Made by a program: the position numbers and the translations under genes. A DNA stretch of 32,145 nucleotides from Candidatus Binatota bacterium. GTDB lineage: Bacteria; Desulfobacterota; Binatia; UBA1149; CAITLU01. The notes under the pieces are model-generated. The model was given only the letters and a program-made list of their open reading frames with translations, searched no databases and was not told the origin of the DNA. The DNA lies in the NCBI GenBank assembly GCA_024276575.1, contig JAJRWY010000112.1, forward strand, positions 1-32,145, written 5' to 3'. Below, piece by piece: positions 1-7,855 of this stretch. Every line of letters begins with the position of its first letter. Positions within the stretch are counted from its first letter, which is position 1.

Positions 1-659
1 CAGCGATTGATTTCCCTTAGATCAAGCCGCGTTACACCGTCGAGTTCCACCACCGGCAATCCACCGGTACGAAAGCGAGCGGCGACTTCCTCGCCGACTT
101 GATAGCAACAAGGTCCAATGGCCGGTCCGAGCAGAGCCCAAAGCGATGAGGCCTCATGCCCGGCAGATACCGCAGCATCGACGGCGACATCAACTATGCC
201 TGCCGCACTTCCTCTCCAACCCGCATGAACGGCAGCCGCCCATCGGCGGCCATGGGCGCGGATGGGCTGGCGCCCGCCGCCCGCACCGCGGACAGCATCG
301 GAATCGCCGGCCCCGGCGACTAGTAGTAGCGGCACGCAATCGGCGGTTCTGACCGCGGCGAGTAAGCCGGGCCTGCTGATCTGAATCGCGTCCGCTTCCA
401 CTGGAGATGACCCTGCCGCCATCCCATCGGCACCGATCAGCGCGGTCCCATGTACTTGTTTGACCGTAAACAAAGGCAGCGGTGGCGGCCCATGTCCACG
501 GTCGCCGAAACCGCAGACCAAGTCTTGCGCGTCACACATGCGCCTCCAAGCGTCCGCAGCGGCGGGCGCCGCCACCGCAACGGCTTCAACAGCGGCAGCA
601 CCGCCACCACGTTTCCCGGCATATGCACGAGCACCGGCGTCTTCATCGTCGTCGAACAT
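1..659 (-). CDS. pgeF: PgeF/YfiH-family (laccase domain) purine nucleoside phosphorylase, 3' end cut by window
   Basis: Reading the minus strand from an ATG at 659 gives 219 codons without a stop, running off the left edge; about 20-40 C-terminal residues are probably missing. The family signature is clear: KQVHG (His codon 450-452), VRTADCVPLLL and AAAVHAGWRG supply the His-Cys-His metal-binding set, followed by GPAIGPCCYQVG and LDLREINR. Members are cytosolic zinc/copper enzymes that phosphorolyse or deaminate purine nucleosides and are often linked to removal of mischarged peptidoglycan precursors. An in-frame TGA at 717-719 bounds the start. The first roughly 35 residues are an Ala/Gly-rich extension, so translation might instead begin at the ATG at 540. 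Between TADCVPLLL and VHAGWRG there is an unusual Gly/Arg-rich insertion of about 20 residues. Family call is firm; start is uncertain. Confidence 0.88.
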   Translation of the reverse strand, partial: MFDDDEDAGARAYAGKRGGGAAAVEAVAVAAPAAADAWRRMCDAQDLVCGFGDRGHGPPPLPLFTVKQVHGTALIGADGMAAGSSPVEADAIQISRPGLLAAVRTADCVPLLLVAGAGDSDAVRGAGGGRQPIRAHGRRWAAAVHAGWRGSAAGIVDVAVDAAVSAGHEASSLWALLGPAIGPCCYQVGEEVAARFRTGGLPVVELDGVTRLDLREINR

Positions 660-730
660 CGATTCAGCTTCCAGGCTTCCCAAGGCGAGCAGGCCGGGGT
701 GGGGGGCAGGCCTGCTTCATTCCACGAACC

Positions 731-774
731 CCTCTGCGCAATTCACCCAGCGTTGTGGGTGAATCGCGCAGAGG
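731..774. repeat. Long hairpin-forming inverted repeat
   Basis: The left arm at 731-749 pairs with the right arm at 756-774 over 19 bp with a single mismatch and a 6-nt loop. No T-tract follows on either strand, so it is not a standard intrinsic terminator. It could be a REP-like element, a protein binding site or a 5'-UTR structure of the minus-strand gene. Confidence 0.7.
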
Positions 775-845
775 TCCCAAGGCCGGTTCCGTAGCCAATG
801 CGCCGGCCCCTTGCCAGCCCACCACCTTGTGCTAGCCTAGTTGGT

Positions 846-869
846 TTGAGCGTGCGGCGCCATGCTCAA
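846..869. promoter_or_regulatory. Operator-like inverted repeat upstream of uvrA
   Basis: TTGAGCGTG at 846-854 is mirrored by CATGCTCAA at 861-869 with one mismatch across a 6-nt spacer, and GGCGCC sits at the centre. Its symmetry and size suit a dimeric DNA-binding protein, but no regulator can be named. Confidence 0.35.
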
Positions 870-1104
870 GTAGGAGCGCCGTCACGAAGGAACGAGCACG
901 CACTACAGGGGGCGGGTAGGCGCGAATAGGCAAGGCACCGGCGAGCAGGTCCCGGCAACGAGGCAGCGGTCAACGAACACCGGCCAACAGTTGCCTGCTG
1001 TCGGTTGCCGGCTAACGGCCAGTAGGTAGTCGGCCGCCACCTAGTCGCAAGCGGGGCGACAGAAGGGAACTGCGAGCGACATCAAAATCAGTGTCGGACT
1101 ACGT

Positions 1105-3873
1105 TTGAACAAGGCTATCAAAATACGCGGAGCGCGCACTCACAACCTCAGAGGTGTCAACTGCCGCATCCCTGCGCGTAAGATCACTACGGTCACCGGC
1201 GTGTCGGGTTCGGGCAAGTCTTCCCTGGTTTTCGACACTTTATATGCCGAAGGCCAGCGCCGCTATGTGCAATCACTATCGACTTACGCCCGGCTATTCC
1301 TCGAACAGATGGAAAGACCGGATGTAGACTCGATAAGCGACATTCCTCCGGCCATCGCGCTGGAACAAAAGAACGCGATCAAAAACGCCCGCTCCACCGT
1401 CGGCACCATAACCGAGATACACGATTATCTGCGATTGTTGATGACCCACGCCGGCGAAGTTTCCTGCACGCTGTGTAAGGGTTCGGTGGCCCGCGACGAT
1501 GCCGGCCGCGCCTGCGAGAGGCTGCTCGCCGAAGCGCAACAGCAACGGGTGGTTTTCCACAGCAGTATCGAGTTCCACGGCATGGCCGAGGACGAAGCAG
1601 TGGAAACCCTGCTGAAACAGGGCTATTCGCGCATCCTGCTCAACGGCCAAGCGAGAACACTCGACGAGATCTCGCCCGGCGATCTCGGCGGATCCAAGGC
1701 CGACGTGGTAATCGACAGGCTCGCACTCACAGAAGAACGGCGGGAACGCATCGTCGAGGCACTACAGCGAGGATTTCGCTTGGGACACGGCCGGGTTTCG
1801 GCCACCTCGATCGACGGCCAGTTCGAACTCGAATTCTCGCAAGCCTTTTCCTGCCGCGACTGCGGCCGGGAATTCACCGAACCCACTCCGCATCTGTTCA
1901 GTTTCAACAGCCCCTTGGGCGCTTGCCCTGAATGTGAAGGCTTCGGACGCGTTATCGACATCGATCCCGACAAGGTCGTGCCCAACAAGCGCCTTTCGCT
2001 ACGTGACGGTGCGATTGCGCCTTGGAGTACGCCGGCATACGCCGATTTTCAGCAAGACTTCCTGCAAGCCGCCGAACGCCACGGTTATTCGACCAGGATT
2101 CCATATTCTCAGTTGCCGCAAGAAGCCCGCGACTGGATTTTCGCGGGCGACCGGGAAAGCCCGGGAGTCAAAGGTTTCTTCGAGTGGCTCGAGGCACGCC
2201 GCTACAAAACCCACGTCCGCATCCTGCTCGCCCGCTATCGCAGCTACCATGGCTGTCCGACCTGCAAAGGCACCCGGCTCAAACCCGAAGCCCTGGCGGT
2301 CCGCATCGGCCGGCGAAACATCGCCGACTTCTCCTCCCTGAGCATCAGCCGGCTCGCAGGAGTGATGGCGCGCTTGAAGCTTCCCGCTCGAGCGGCGGCG
2401 CGCACCAAATCGGTGTTGCGCGAGATTCGCAATCGCATCGACTACCTCAACGAAGTAGGTCTGGGCTACCTGACCCTCGACCGGCAGGCCCGCACGCTGT
2501 CGGGCGGCGAAGCTCAGCGCATCCACCTAGCGGCCGCTTTGGGCAGCGCCCTCACCGACACACTCTACGCGCTCGATGAACCTACGGTGGGCTTGCACCC
2601 GCGCGACAGCCGGCGCCTGCTCAAAGTGCTACGCCACCTCACCAAGAAAGGAAACACGGTCGTGCTGGTCGAGCACGATCCCACGTTGATAAACGGTTCC
2701 GACCACTTGATAGACCTGGGGCCCGGAGGAGGCGCGCGCGGCGGCGAAATACTCTATGAAGGCAAACCTTCCGGACTGCCAAGCCGGGAGACGGCCACGG
2801 GCCGCCTACTGCTGATCCGCACGCTACACCGGCAAAAGAAACAGGAAAGAAACGGAATCTCCGCCGAACCCGTCCGCAATTTGGTGCTGGAGGGGGTACG
2901 CGAGAACAATCTAGACATCGAGCGCCTGGAGATCCCCTTGGGCCGTCTAGTCTGCGTAACCGGTGTGTCGGGATCCGGCAAATCTACTCTAGTCGAGCGG
3001 GTCTTGTACGAAAATTACCTGCGCCGCAACGGCCTGGGCGGCCACGAGGCCGGAACCTGCGACAAGATCGACGGCTTCGAACAGGTAGACGAAGTGCTGA
3101 TGATGAGCCAAGCCTCCATCGGCCGCTCCCTGCGCTCGAACCCGGCTACCTATCTGAAATTCTACGACGACATTCGTAAGTTGTTCGCGCAAACTCCGGC
3201 CGCCCGCCGGGCCAAGATTTCACCCGGCAGTTTCTCCTTCAACACCGCAGGAGGGCGCTGCGAACACTGCCAGGGCACCGGCACCGTAACCCTCGAGATG
3301 CATTTCATGGCCGATATCGAAGTGGTTTGCGACGAATGCAACGGCCGGCGTTTCAAACAACCGGTGCTCAACATCCGGTACCGCGACAAAGACATCAACG
3401 AGGTGCTCGCCTCCACCGTTGACGAAGCCTTGGCCTTTTTCGGTGACAAGCCCGCCCTTGCGGGCAAGCTCGCTTGCCTGGCTTCGGTGGGACTCGGCTA
3501 TCTGACCCTGGGGCAATCGACCTCCACACTGTCGGGGGGAGAAGCGCAACGCTTGAAGCTGGCGGCCTTCCTAGCCGAAGAAAAACGTTCGCGCGGCAGC
3601 CTCTTCATCTTCGATGAGCCCACTACAGGCCTGCACCTGCAAGACGTTCACACTTTAATTGAAGTACTCGACGGACTGGTGGCGCGCGGCCACTCGGTAT
3701 TGGTGGTGGAACACCACACCGATTTCATCTCCCACGCCGACCACGTCATCGATCTGGGCCCGGAAGGCGGAGAAGGCGGAGGCCGGATCGTCGTACAGGG
3801 GCCGCCGATGGCGGTCGCGGAGTGCAAGGCCTCTCACACCGGACAGGAACTGCGCGGATTGCTCGGCCTCTAG
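1105..3873 (+). CDS. uvrA: UvrA-family excinuclease ATPase (divergent subtype)
   Basis: Predicted 922-residue tandem-ABC ATPase of the UvrA family, the damage-sensing subunit of nucleotide excision repair. The first half has Walker A GVSGSGKSS (about 32-40), a zinc module with paired CxxC motifs (CRDC...CPEC), the signature LSGGEAQR and the Walker B region ALDEPTVGLH. The second half has GVSGSGKSTL, zinc module CEHC...CDEC, a second LSGGEAQR and FDEPTTGLH. A UvrB-binding-type region sits between the first Walker A and the first zinc module. Where canonical UvrA has DQSPIGRTPRSNP, this protein has MSQASIGRSLRSNPATY, and the linkers also differ, so it may be a paralogous UvrA class. The start is a TTG directly before the conserved KIRGARTHNL; there is no other start codon in frame back to a TAG at 1042. 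Its stop overlaps that of the convergent dCMP deaminase gene. Confidence 0.9.
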   Translation: MNKAIKIRGARTHNLRGVNCRIPARKITTVTGVSGSGKSSLVFDTLYAEGQRRYVQSLSTYARLFLEQMERPDVDSISDIPPAIALEQKNAIKNARSTVGTITEIHDYLRLLMTHAGEVSCTLCKGSVARDDAGRACERLLAEAQQQRVVFHSSIEFHGMAEDEAVETLLKQGYSRILLNGQARTLDEISPGDLGGSKADVVIDRLALTEERRERIVEALQRGFRLGHGRVSATSIDGQFELEFSQAFSCRDCGREFTEPTPHLFSFNSPLGACPECEGFGRVIDIDPDKVVPNKRLSLRDGAIAPWSTPAYADFQQDFLQAAERHGYSTRIPYSQLPQEARDWIFAGDRESPGVKGFFEWLEARRYKTHVRILLARYRSYHGCPTCKGTRLKPEALAVRIGRRNIADFSSLSISRLAGVMARLKLPARAAARTKSVLREIRNRIDYLNEVGLGYLTLDRQARTLSGGEAQRIHLAAALGSALTDTLYALDEPTVGLHPRDSRRLLKVLRHLTKKGNTVVLVEHDPTLINGSDHLIDLGPGGGARGGEILYEGKPSGLPSRETATGRLLLIRTLHRQKKQERNGISAEPVRNLVLEGVRENNLDIERLEIPLGRLVCVTGVSGSGKSTLVERVLYENYLRRNGLGGHEAGTCDKIDGFEQVDEVLMMSQASIGRSLRSNPATYLKFYDDIRKLFAQTPAARRAKISPGSFSFNTAGGRCEHCQGTGTVTLEMHFMADIEVVCDECNGRRFKQPVLNIRYRDKDINEVLASTVDEALAFFGDKPALAGKLACLASVGLGYLTLGQSTSTLSGGEAQRLKLAAFLAEEKRSRGSLFIFDEPTTGLHLQDVHTLIEVLDGLVARGHSVLVVEHHTDFISHADHVIDLGPEGGEGGGRIVVQGPPMAVAECKASHTGQELRGLLGL

Positions 3874-4325
3874 CCGGCGCTGACCGGAATCAGTTCCACG
3901 TTGGCGCGGTCGCGCAATTCCGCGATGGTTTCGATCTTGTAGGGTTTTTCGTAAAATACACGCTTGATTCCCGAATTCACCAGGGTCTTGAAACAGTGAA
4001 TGCAGGGAGTATGCGTAACGTATATGTCGGCGCCTTCGATACGGGTGCCGTTGCGTGCGGCCTGGGCGATAGCGTTTACTTCCGCGTGGATAGTCCGAAA
4101 GCAGTTCTGCTCCAGTTCTCCGTCCGGTGTACGTGATTCGTAGATCAAACAGCCCACGTCCAGACAGTGCGGCATACCCGCGGGCGCCCCATTGTATCCG
4201 GTAGCCAGTATGCTGCGATTGCGGACCATGACGGCGCCCACCTTCGCGCGGCTACAGGTAGATCTTTCGGCCACCTGCCGCGTTATGGTCATGAAATATT
4301 CGTCCCAGCTCGGCCTGCTGCTCAT
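3870..4325 (-). CDS. comEB: Deoxycytidylate (dCMP) deaminase
   Basis: A 151-residue cytosolic zinc enzyme that deaminates dCMP to dUMP, feeding thymidylate synthesis. The zinc and catalytic motifs are complete: TIHAEVNAIAQAA supplies the zinc-binding His and the catalytic Glu, and TPCIHCFKTL supplies the two zinc-binding Cys. The N-terminal DEYFM motif and the TGYNGAPAGMPHC loop are typical of the ComEB/dCMP deaminase family, and the length is normal. Transcription converges on uvrA; the two stop codons (both TAG) overlap by four bases at 3870-3873. Upstream lies only the tRNA-Gly gene on the opposite strand, so it appears monocistronic here, unlike the common glyA-comEB-nrdR arrangement. Confidence 0.93.
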   Translation of the reverse strand: MSSRPSWDEYFMTITRQVAERSTCSRAKVGAVMVRNRSILATGYNGAPAGMPHCLDVGCLIYESRTPDGELEQNCFRTIHAEVNAIAQAARNGTRIEGADIYVTHTPCIHCFKTLVNSGIKRVFYEKPYKIETIAELRDRANVELIPVSAG

Positions 4326-4487
4326 GACCCGCGTCTAGCAGATGAAGCCACGCTTTGAAATCCGCATCGTGCGCCAGGCGTAAACCGGAGTGCGGCAGCC
4401 CCTGAGGCCGAAACTCCGGATGCACCACGAGGCCTCTCCGCGGCAGGTTGACGGAAACGGCGCCATACCCCATATTCAAGCCGCAGT

Positions 4488-4562
<75 letters not shown>

Positions 4563-4659
4563 ATTTCCGACCGGTATAGTGCCGGATAGGTACAGAGCCG
4601 GATAGCAGCTGCGAGATGCCGGGAGCTTCGGCCCGGCACCCCGCAGCGTGTTTGCCGTT

Positions 4660-4848
4660 ATGAAGTGCCCGACTTGTCACAAGACTTTCGACCGCAAAGA
4701 CACGGACGCCCCTCCGTTTTGCTCGCAGCGTTGCAAGCTCATCGACCTTGGGCGGTGGCTCGATGGTGATTTCAGCGTGCCTGGAGAAGCCGCCGACCCG
4801 GAGCAAATCGCAGCGGCACTTCCACGAGAAAGTTCCCTTAAACATTGA
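4660..4848 (+). CDS. yacG: YacG-type zinc protein (DNA gyrase inhibitor family)
   Basis: A 62-residue zinc-ribbon protein with CPTC (Cys3, Cys6) and CSQRC (Cys21, Cys25), followed by KLIDLGRWLDGDFSVPGE, the diagnostic YacG block (PFCSxRCKxIDLGxW). In E. coli YacG binds GyrB and inhibits DNA gyrase. I chose the ATG at 4660 because the conserved MKCP start falls there; a GTG at 4648 in the same frame would add four residues. It sits about 100 bp after the tRNA and 124 bp before ccmE. Confidence 0.88.
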   Translation: MKCPTCHKTFDRKDTDAPPFCSQRCKLIDLGRWLDGDFSVPGEAADPEQIAAALPRESSLKH

Positions 4849-4972
4849 GGCTTTCCGCCCCGGGCAAGAGGGGGGCAAGGGCCTTTGGCCTAGTTTGTTC
4901 GCCACGGCGGTTCGAGCTAGCCTCGCCTAGCTCGACGGCGCAACAGCCACCAGCAGCCGCAGCGGTTAAGCT

Positions 4973-5368
4973 ATGAAACGTGAATATAAATTTTTCGTCG
5001 GTATCTCCATTATCGTCGCCACTGTAGGTTTTCTCGTCTACAACGCGGTCGACCAAACCAAGATGTACATGGTCACCGTAGCGGAGTATCTCGATGCTCC
5101 TTCGAGCTATGCCGGGACCACCTTGAGAATCGCCGGGCGAGTAGCCGAGAACTCGATGGATTGGAACGCGGAGAAACGTGAGCTGCGTTTCGTCATCCAC
5201 GATATCGTCGGCGAGGGCGAGGTTCAGGTCCGCTACTCCGGGCTGCTTCCCGATATGTTCTCGGAGGGGCGCGACGTAATCGTCGAGGGCCCCTCCACCG
5301 AGGGCCCGGTTTTCGTAGCCTCCAGCGTACTGACGAGTTGTCCTTCGAAGTACGAGCCCGAAGAGTAG
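4973..5368 (+). CDS. ccmE: CcmE haem chaperone, cysteine-type (CxxxY) variant
   Basis: A 131-residue periplasmic haem chaperone of System I cytochrome c maturation, anchored by one N-terminal membrane segment (FFVGISIIVATVGFLVYNAV). The OB-fold region (AGTTLRIAGRVAENS, LRFVIHD, VQVRYSGLLPDMFSEGRDVIVEG) matches CcmE. In the canonical family haem is bound through His in HxxxY. Here the C-terminal motif is CPSKY (Cys123, Tyr127), the CxxxY form known from Desulfovibrio and archaeal CcmE. The protein ends eight residues after the Cys. It is the first gene of a tight cluster with ccmF 13 bp downstream and variant ccmH and ccmI-like genes beyond. Confidence 0.92.
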   Translation: MKREYKFFVGISIIVATVGFLVYNAVDQTKMYMVTVAEYLDAPSSYAGTTLRIAGRVAENSMDWNAEKRELRFVIHDIVGEGEVQVRYSGLLPDMFSEGRDVIVEGPSTEGPVFVASSVLTSCPSKYEPEE

Positions 5369-5381
5369 GCGGCCTCTCAGT

Positions 5382-7373
5382 ATGGTTTTCACCGGCAATT
5401 TCGCGCTGAACCTCGCTCTGATCACAGCCGCTTACGCGGTTCTGGCTTCCTGTTACGGCGGTCTCCGCCGTCGCGCGGATATAGTCGTAAGCGGCGAGCA
5501 TGCCGCCTACGCTACCTCCGGACTGGTCACCATCGCCCTGGCAGTAATGCTCCATGGCTTCCTGACCAGCGATTTCAGCATCAAGTACGTAGCCTCCTAC
5601 TCCAGCAGCACCTTGCCTGTAGGTTACAAGATCAGCGCTCTGTGGGGCGGAATGGAAGGCTCGCTGCTGTTCTGGCTCTTCATCCTCACATCTTTCATCG
5701 CGTTGTGTATATGGCAAAACCGGAACCGCAACCGGCAGTTGATGCCCTATGTAAATGCCACGACGATGAGCGTGGCTTTGTTTTTCCTGATCCTGCTAAT
5801 TTTCGTTACGCCGCCCTTCAAGCTGCTACCTTTCCGGCCACAAGGGGGTACCGACCTCAACCCCCTGCTCCAGAATTATTGGATGCAGATACATCCGCCC
5901 TCGCTGTACCTGGGCTATGTGAGCTGGACCATACCGTTCGGATTCGCCATCGCGGCTTTGGTGACGGGACGGCTCGACGACCTGTGGATACGCACCTCAC
6001 GGCGCTGGTGCCTAATGGCCTGGTTCTTTTTGTCGCTCGGAAATATCTTCGGCTCGCGCTGGGCCTACGAAGTGCTGGGATGGGGCGGCTACTGGGCCTG
6101 GGATCCGGTGGAAAACGCCGCCATCATGCCTTGGTTCACGGGGACGGCGTACCTGCACTCGGTGATGATCCAAGAGCGTAAGGACATGCTCAAGGTCTGG
6201 AACCTTTCCTTGATCATCATCACTTTTTCTCTGACCATTTTCGGGACCTTTTTGACCCGCTCCGGGGTCATCTCATCGGTGCATTCTTTTACCGAATCGG
6301 GAATGGGCCCGTTTTTCATGGTGTTTCTGGCAATGTGGCTTCTGATATCGGTAAGCTTGCTAATCTACAGGCTTGACGAACTCCGGCCCCGCCACCAACT
6401 CGACAGCATGCTCTCGCGCGAGTCGGCTTTCTTGTTCAACAACTTGCTGTTGGTGGGCCTCGCGTTCGCTACTTTGTGGGGTACCATCTTCCCAATCCTC
6501 TCGGAGTGGGTGCGAGGCGTCAAGATTACCGTGGGGCCACCGTTCTTCAACCAGGTAAACGCCCCGTTGGGAATCGGATTACTGCTGCTCATGGGGATTG
6601 GGCCGGTAATTGCCTGGCGGCGGGCGTCGACCAAACAGCTCATACAAAACTTCATGTGGCCCACTATCGTTGCGCTACTGGCCGGCATCGTCACCTTTTT
6701 CGCCGGCGTACGTTCGTTGTCGGTAGTGTTGGTCTTCAGTTTCTCGACCTTCGTCATCTACACCATGGTCGTCGAGTTCCACCGCGGAGCCGTCGCTAGG
6801 GCCACGATGGTCGGCGAAAGCTACGGCGTGGCTTTGTTGGGTTTGGTTCGCAAGAACCAGCGCCGTTACGGCGGCTACATCGTACACCTCGGCGTCGTAT
6901 TAATGTTCATCGGCATTGCAATGTCCTCGGTCTATCAAGTCGAGCAGCAATTTACGGTGAAAAAGGGCGAAAGTTTCACCATCGACCGCTACACCCTGCG
7001 CTACGACTCCATCAAAGAGGCTGAAGATTCGCATGTCGCCCGGCTGATCGCCCAGCTGACGGTACTTGACGAAGACGGCAATGAAATCAGCCACCTCAGC
7101 CCGGAGAAACGCTTTTACAAGAAGCCCGAACAGCCTTCTACCGAGGTCGCGTATCGTTCCACCTTGCGTGACGATCTGTACGTAATCCTCGGCTCGGCGG
7201 ATAAGAATGATACTGCGACTTTCCAGGTCTACGTCAATCCCTTGATAGCTTGGTTGTGGATCGGCGGAATCGTTCTGGTATTGGGAACACTCGTCGCCGT
7301 TTACCCGACTAGTGCCGGCCGTGCGCGCGAACGCGTCGTCGAAGCCGCCGCGGAGAAACGCTACAAGGTATGA
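5382..7373 (+). CDS. ccmF: CcmF haem lyase (cytochrome c synthetase component)
   Basis: A 663-residue polytopic inner-membrane protein. The tryptophan-rich haem-handling motif GWGGYWAWDPVENAAIMPW lies around residues 230-250, followed by TGTAYLHS. Conserved SLYLGYVSWTIPF and GTFLTRSGVISSVHSF regions are present, and the C-terminal part contains RRYGGYIVHLGVVLMFIG, before a soluble region and a last membrane helix. CcmF takes haem from holo-CcmE and, with CcmH, attaches it to apocytochrome c on the periplasmic side. Length is normal for the family. The gene lies 13 bp after ccmE and its TGA overlaps the ATG of ccmH (ATGA), so the genes are probably translationally coupled. The ABC-type components CcmABC and thioredoxin CcmG are not in this window. 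Confidence 0.95.
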   Translation: MVFTGNFALNLALITAAYAVLASCYGGLRRRADIVVSGEHAAYATSGLVTIALAVMLHGFLTSDFSIKYVASYSSSTLPVGYKISALWGGMEGSLLFWLFILTSFIALCIWQNRNRNRQLMPYVNATTMSVALFFLILLIFVTPPFKLLPFRPQGGTDLNPLLQNYWMQIHPPSLYLGYVSWTIPFGFAIAALVTGRLDDLWIRTSRRWCLMAWFFLSLGNIFGSRWAYEVLGWGGYWAWDPVENAAIMPWFTGTAYLHSVMIQERKDMLKVWNLSLIIITFSLTIFGTFLTRSGVISSVHSFTESGMGPFFMVFLAMWLLISVSLLIYRLDELRPRHQLDSMLSRESAFLFNNLLLVGLAFATLWGTIFPILSEWVRGVKITVGPPFFNQVNAPLGIGLLLLMGIGPVIAWRRASTKQLIQNFMWPTIVALLAGIVTFFAGVRSLSVVLVFSFSTFVIYTMVVEFHRGAVARATMVGESYGVALLGLVRKNQRRYGGYIVHLGVVLMFIGIAMSSVYQVEQQFTVKKGESFTIDRYTLRYDSIKEAEDSHVARLIAQLTVLDEDGNEISHLSPEKRFYKKPEQPSTEVAYRSTLRDDLYVILGSADKNDTATFQVYVNPLIAWLWIGGIVLVLGTLVAVYPTSAGRARERVVEAAAEKRYKV

Positions 7374-7855
7374 AAACGATCCGCTTTACTCTGCATGCCG
7401 TAGCGCTATCGGCAGCGCTGCTGACTGCGGTGCCGGCACCGGTGGCATTCGCTATGACCCAAAGCGAGGTCGAGGAAGGCCTCACTTGCCAGTGTGGCTG
7501 TGGCCTGACAGTGCGCAACTGCAACCACACGCAGTGCGGTTTCTCGATCCCGGTCAGAGAAGACATCGCAGCGTCACTGACGCGCGGGGAGAGCGGCGAG
7601 GAAATTCTCGCACGTTACGCGGAAGAGTACGGGGAGAAAGTCCTCAGCTCGCCGGTCCCCGAAGGGTTCAACATCCTGGCGTGGGTAGGGCCCTATCTTT
7701 CAATCGTACTGGGGGGGTTGGGTTTGGCCTTTACCATCCGGCGCTGGGCGCGCAAGAAGGATGGCGGCGAGGGCTCTCCGCCGACGTCGCCGCCGGTACA
7801 CGACGAGAAAAGTAGGCGCCGTCTCGACAGCGAGTTAGAGAGCATGGACGTATGA
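7370..7855 (+). CDS. ccmH: CcmH-like cytochrome c biogenesis protein with CQCGCG motif
   Basis: A 161-residue exported, membrane-anchored protein: signal peptide (about 1-28, ending VAFA), a helical CcmH domain, a transmembrane helix (about 103-122) and a short charged tail. The domain pattern (SEVEEGLTCQCGCG, SIPVREDIAASL, GESGEEILARYAEEYGEKVL) is that of CcmH/CcmL. The usual LRCxxCQN redox motif is replaced by LTCQCGCG followed by C-x3-HTQC, giving five cysteines in a compact cluster that looks more like a metal site or multi-thiol centre than a single disulfide. Canonical CcmH reduces apocytochrome c CxxCH thiols; the variant presumably acts at the same step. It overlaps ccmF and the next gene by four bases each. 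Confidence 0.87.
   Translation: MKTIRFTLHAVALSAALLTAVPAPVAFAMTQSEVEEGLTCQCGCGLTVRNCNHTQCGFSIPVREDIAASLTRGESGEEILARYAEEYGEKVLSSPVPEGFNILAWVGPYLSIVLGGLGLAFTIRRWARKKDGGEGSPPTSPPVHDEKSRRRLDSELESMDV

Larger units (their letters stand above)
660..1104. other. Intergenic region with several inverted repeats between divergent pgeF and uvrA
   Basis: No convincing gene lies here. It must hold the start regions of both flanking divergent genes. Visible structures: an 8-bp inverted repeat (688-695 with 709-716) around a G-rich loop; a 19-bp inverted repeat with one mismatch (731-749 with 756-774, 6-nt loop); a 9-bp operator-like inverted repeat with one mismatch (846-854 with 861-869); and a 7-bp repeat (953-959 with 1004-1010). 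No clear -35/-10 pair was recognised. Confidence 0.6.

Noticed and set aside
1294-3837. Several frames of 60-185 residues on both strands within uvrA
   Set aside because: All lie inside a well-supported conserved gene and have no recognisable motifs.
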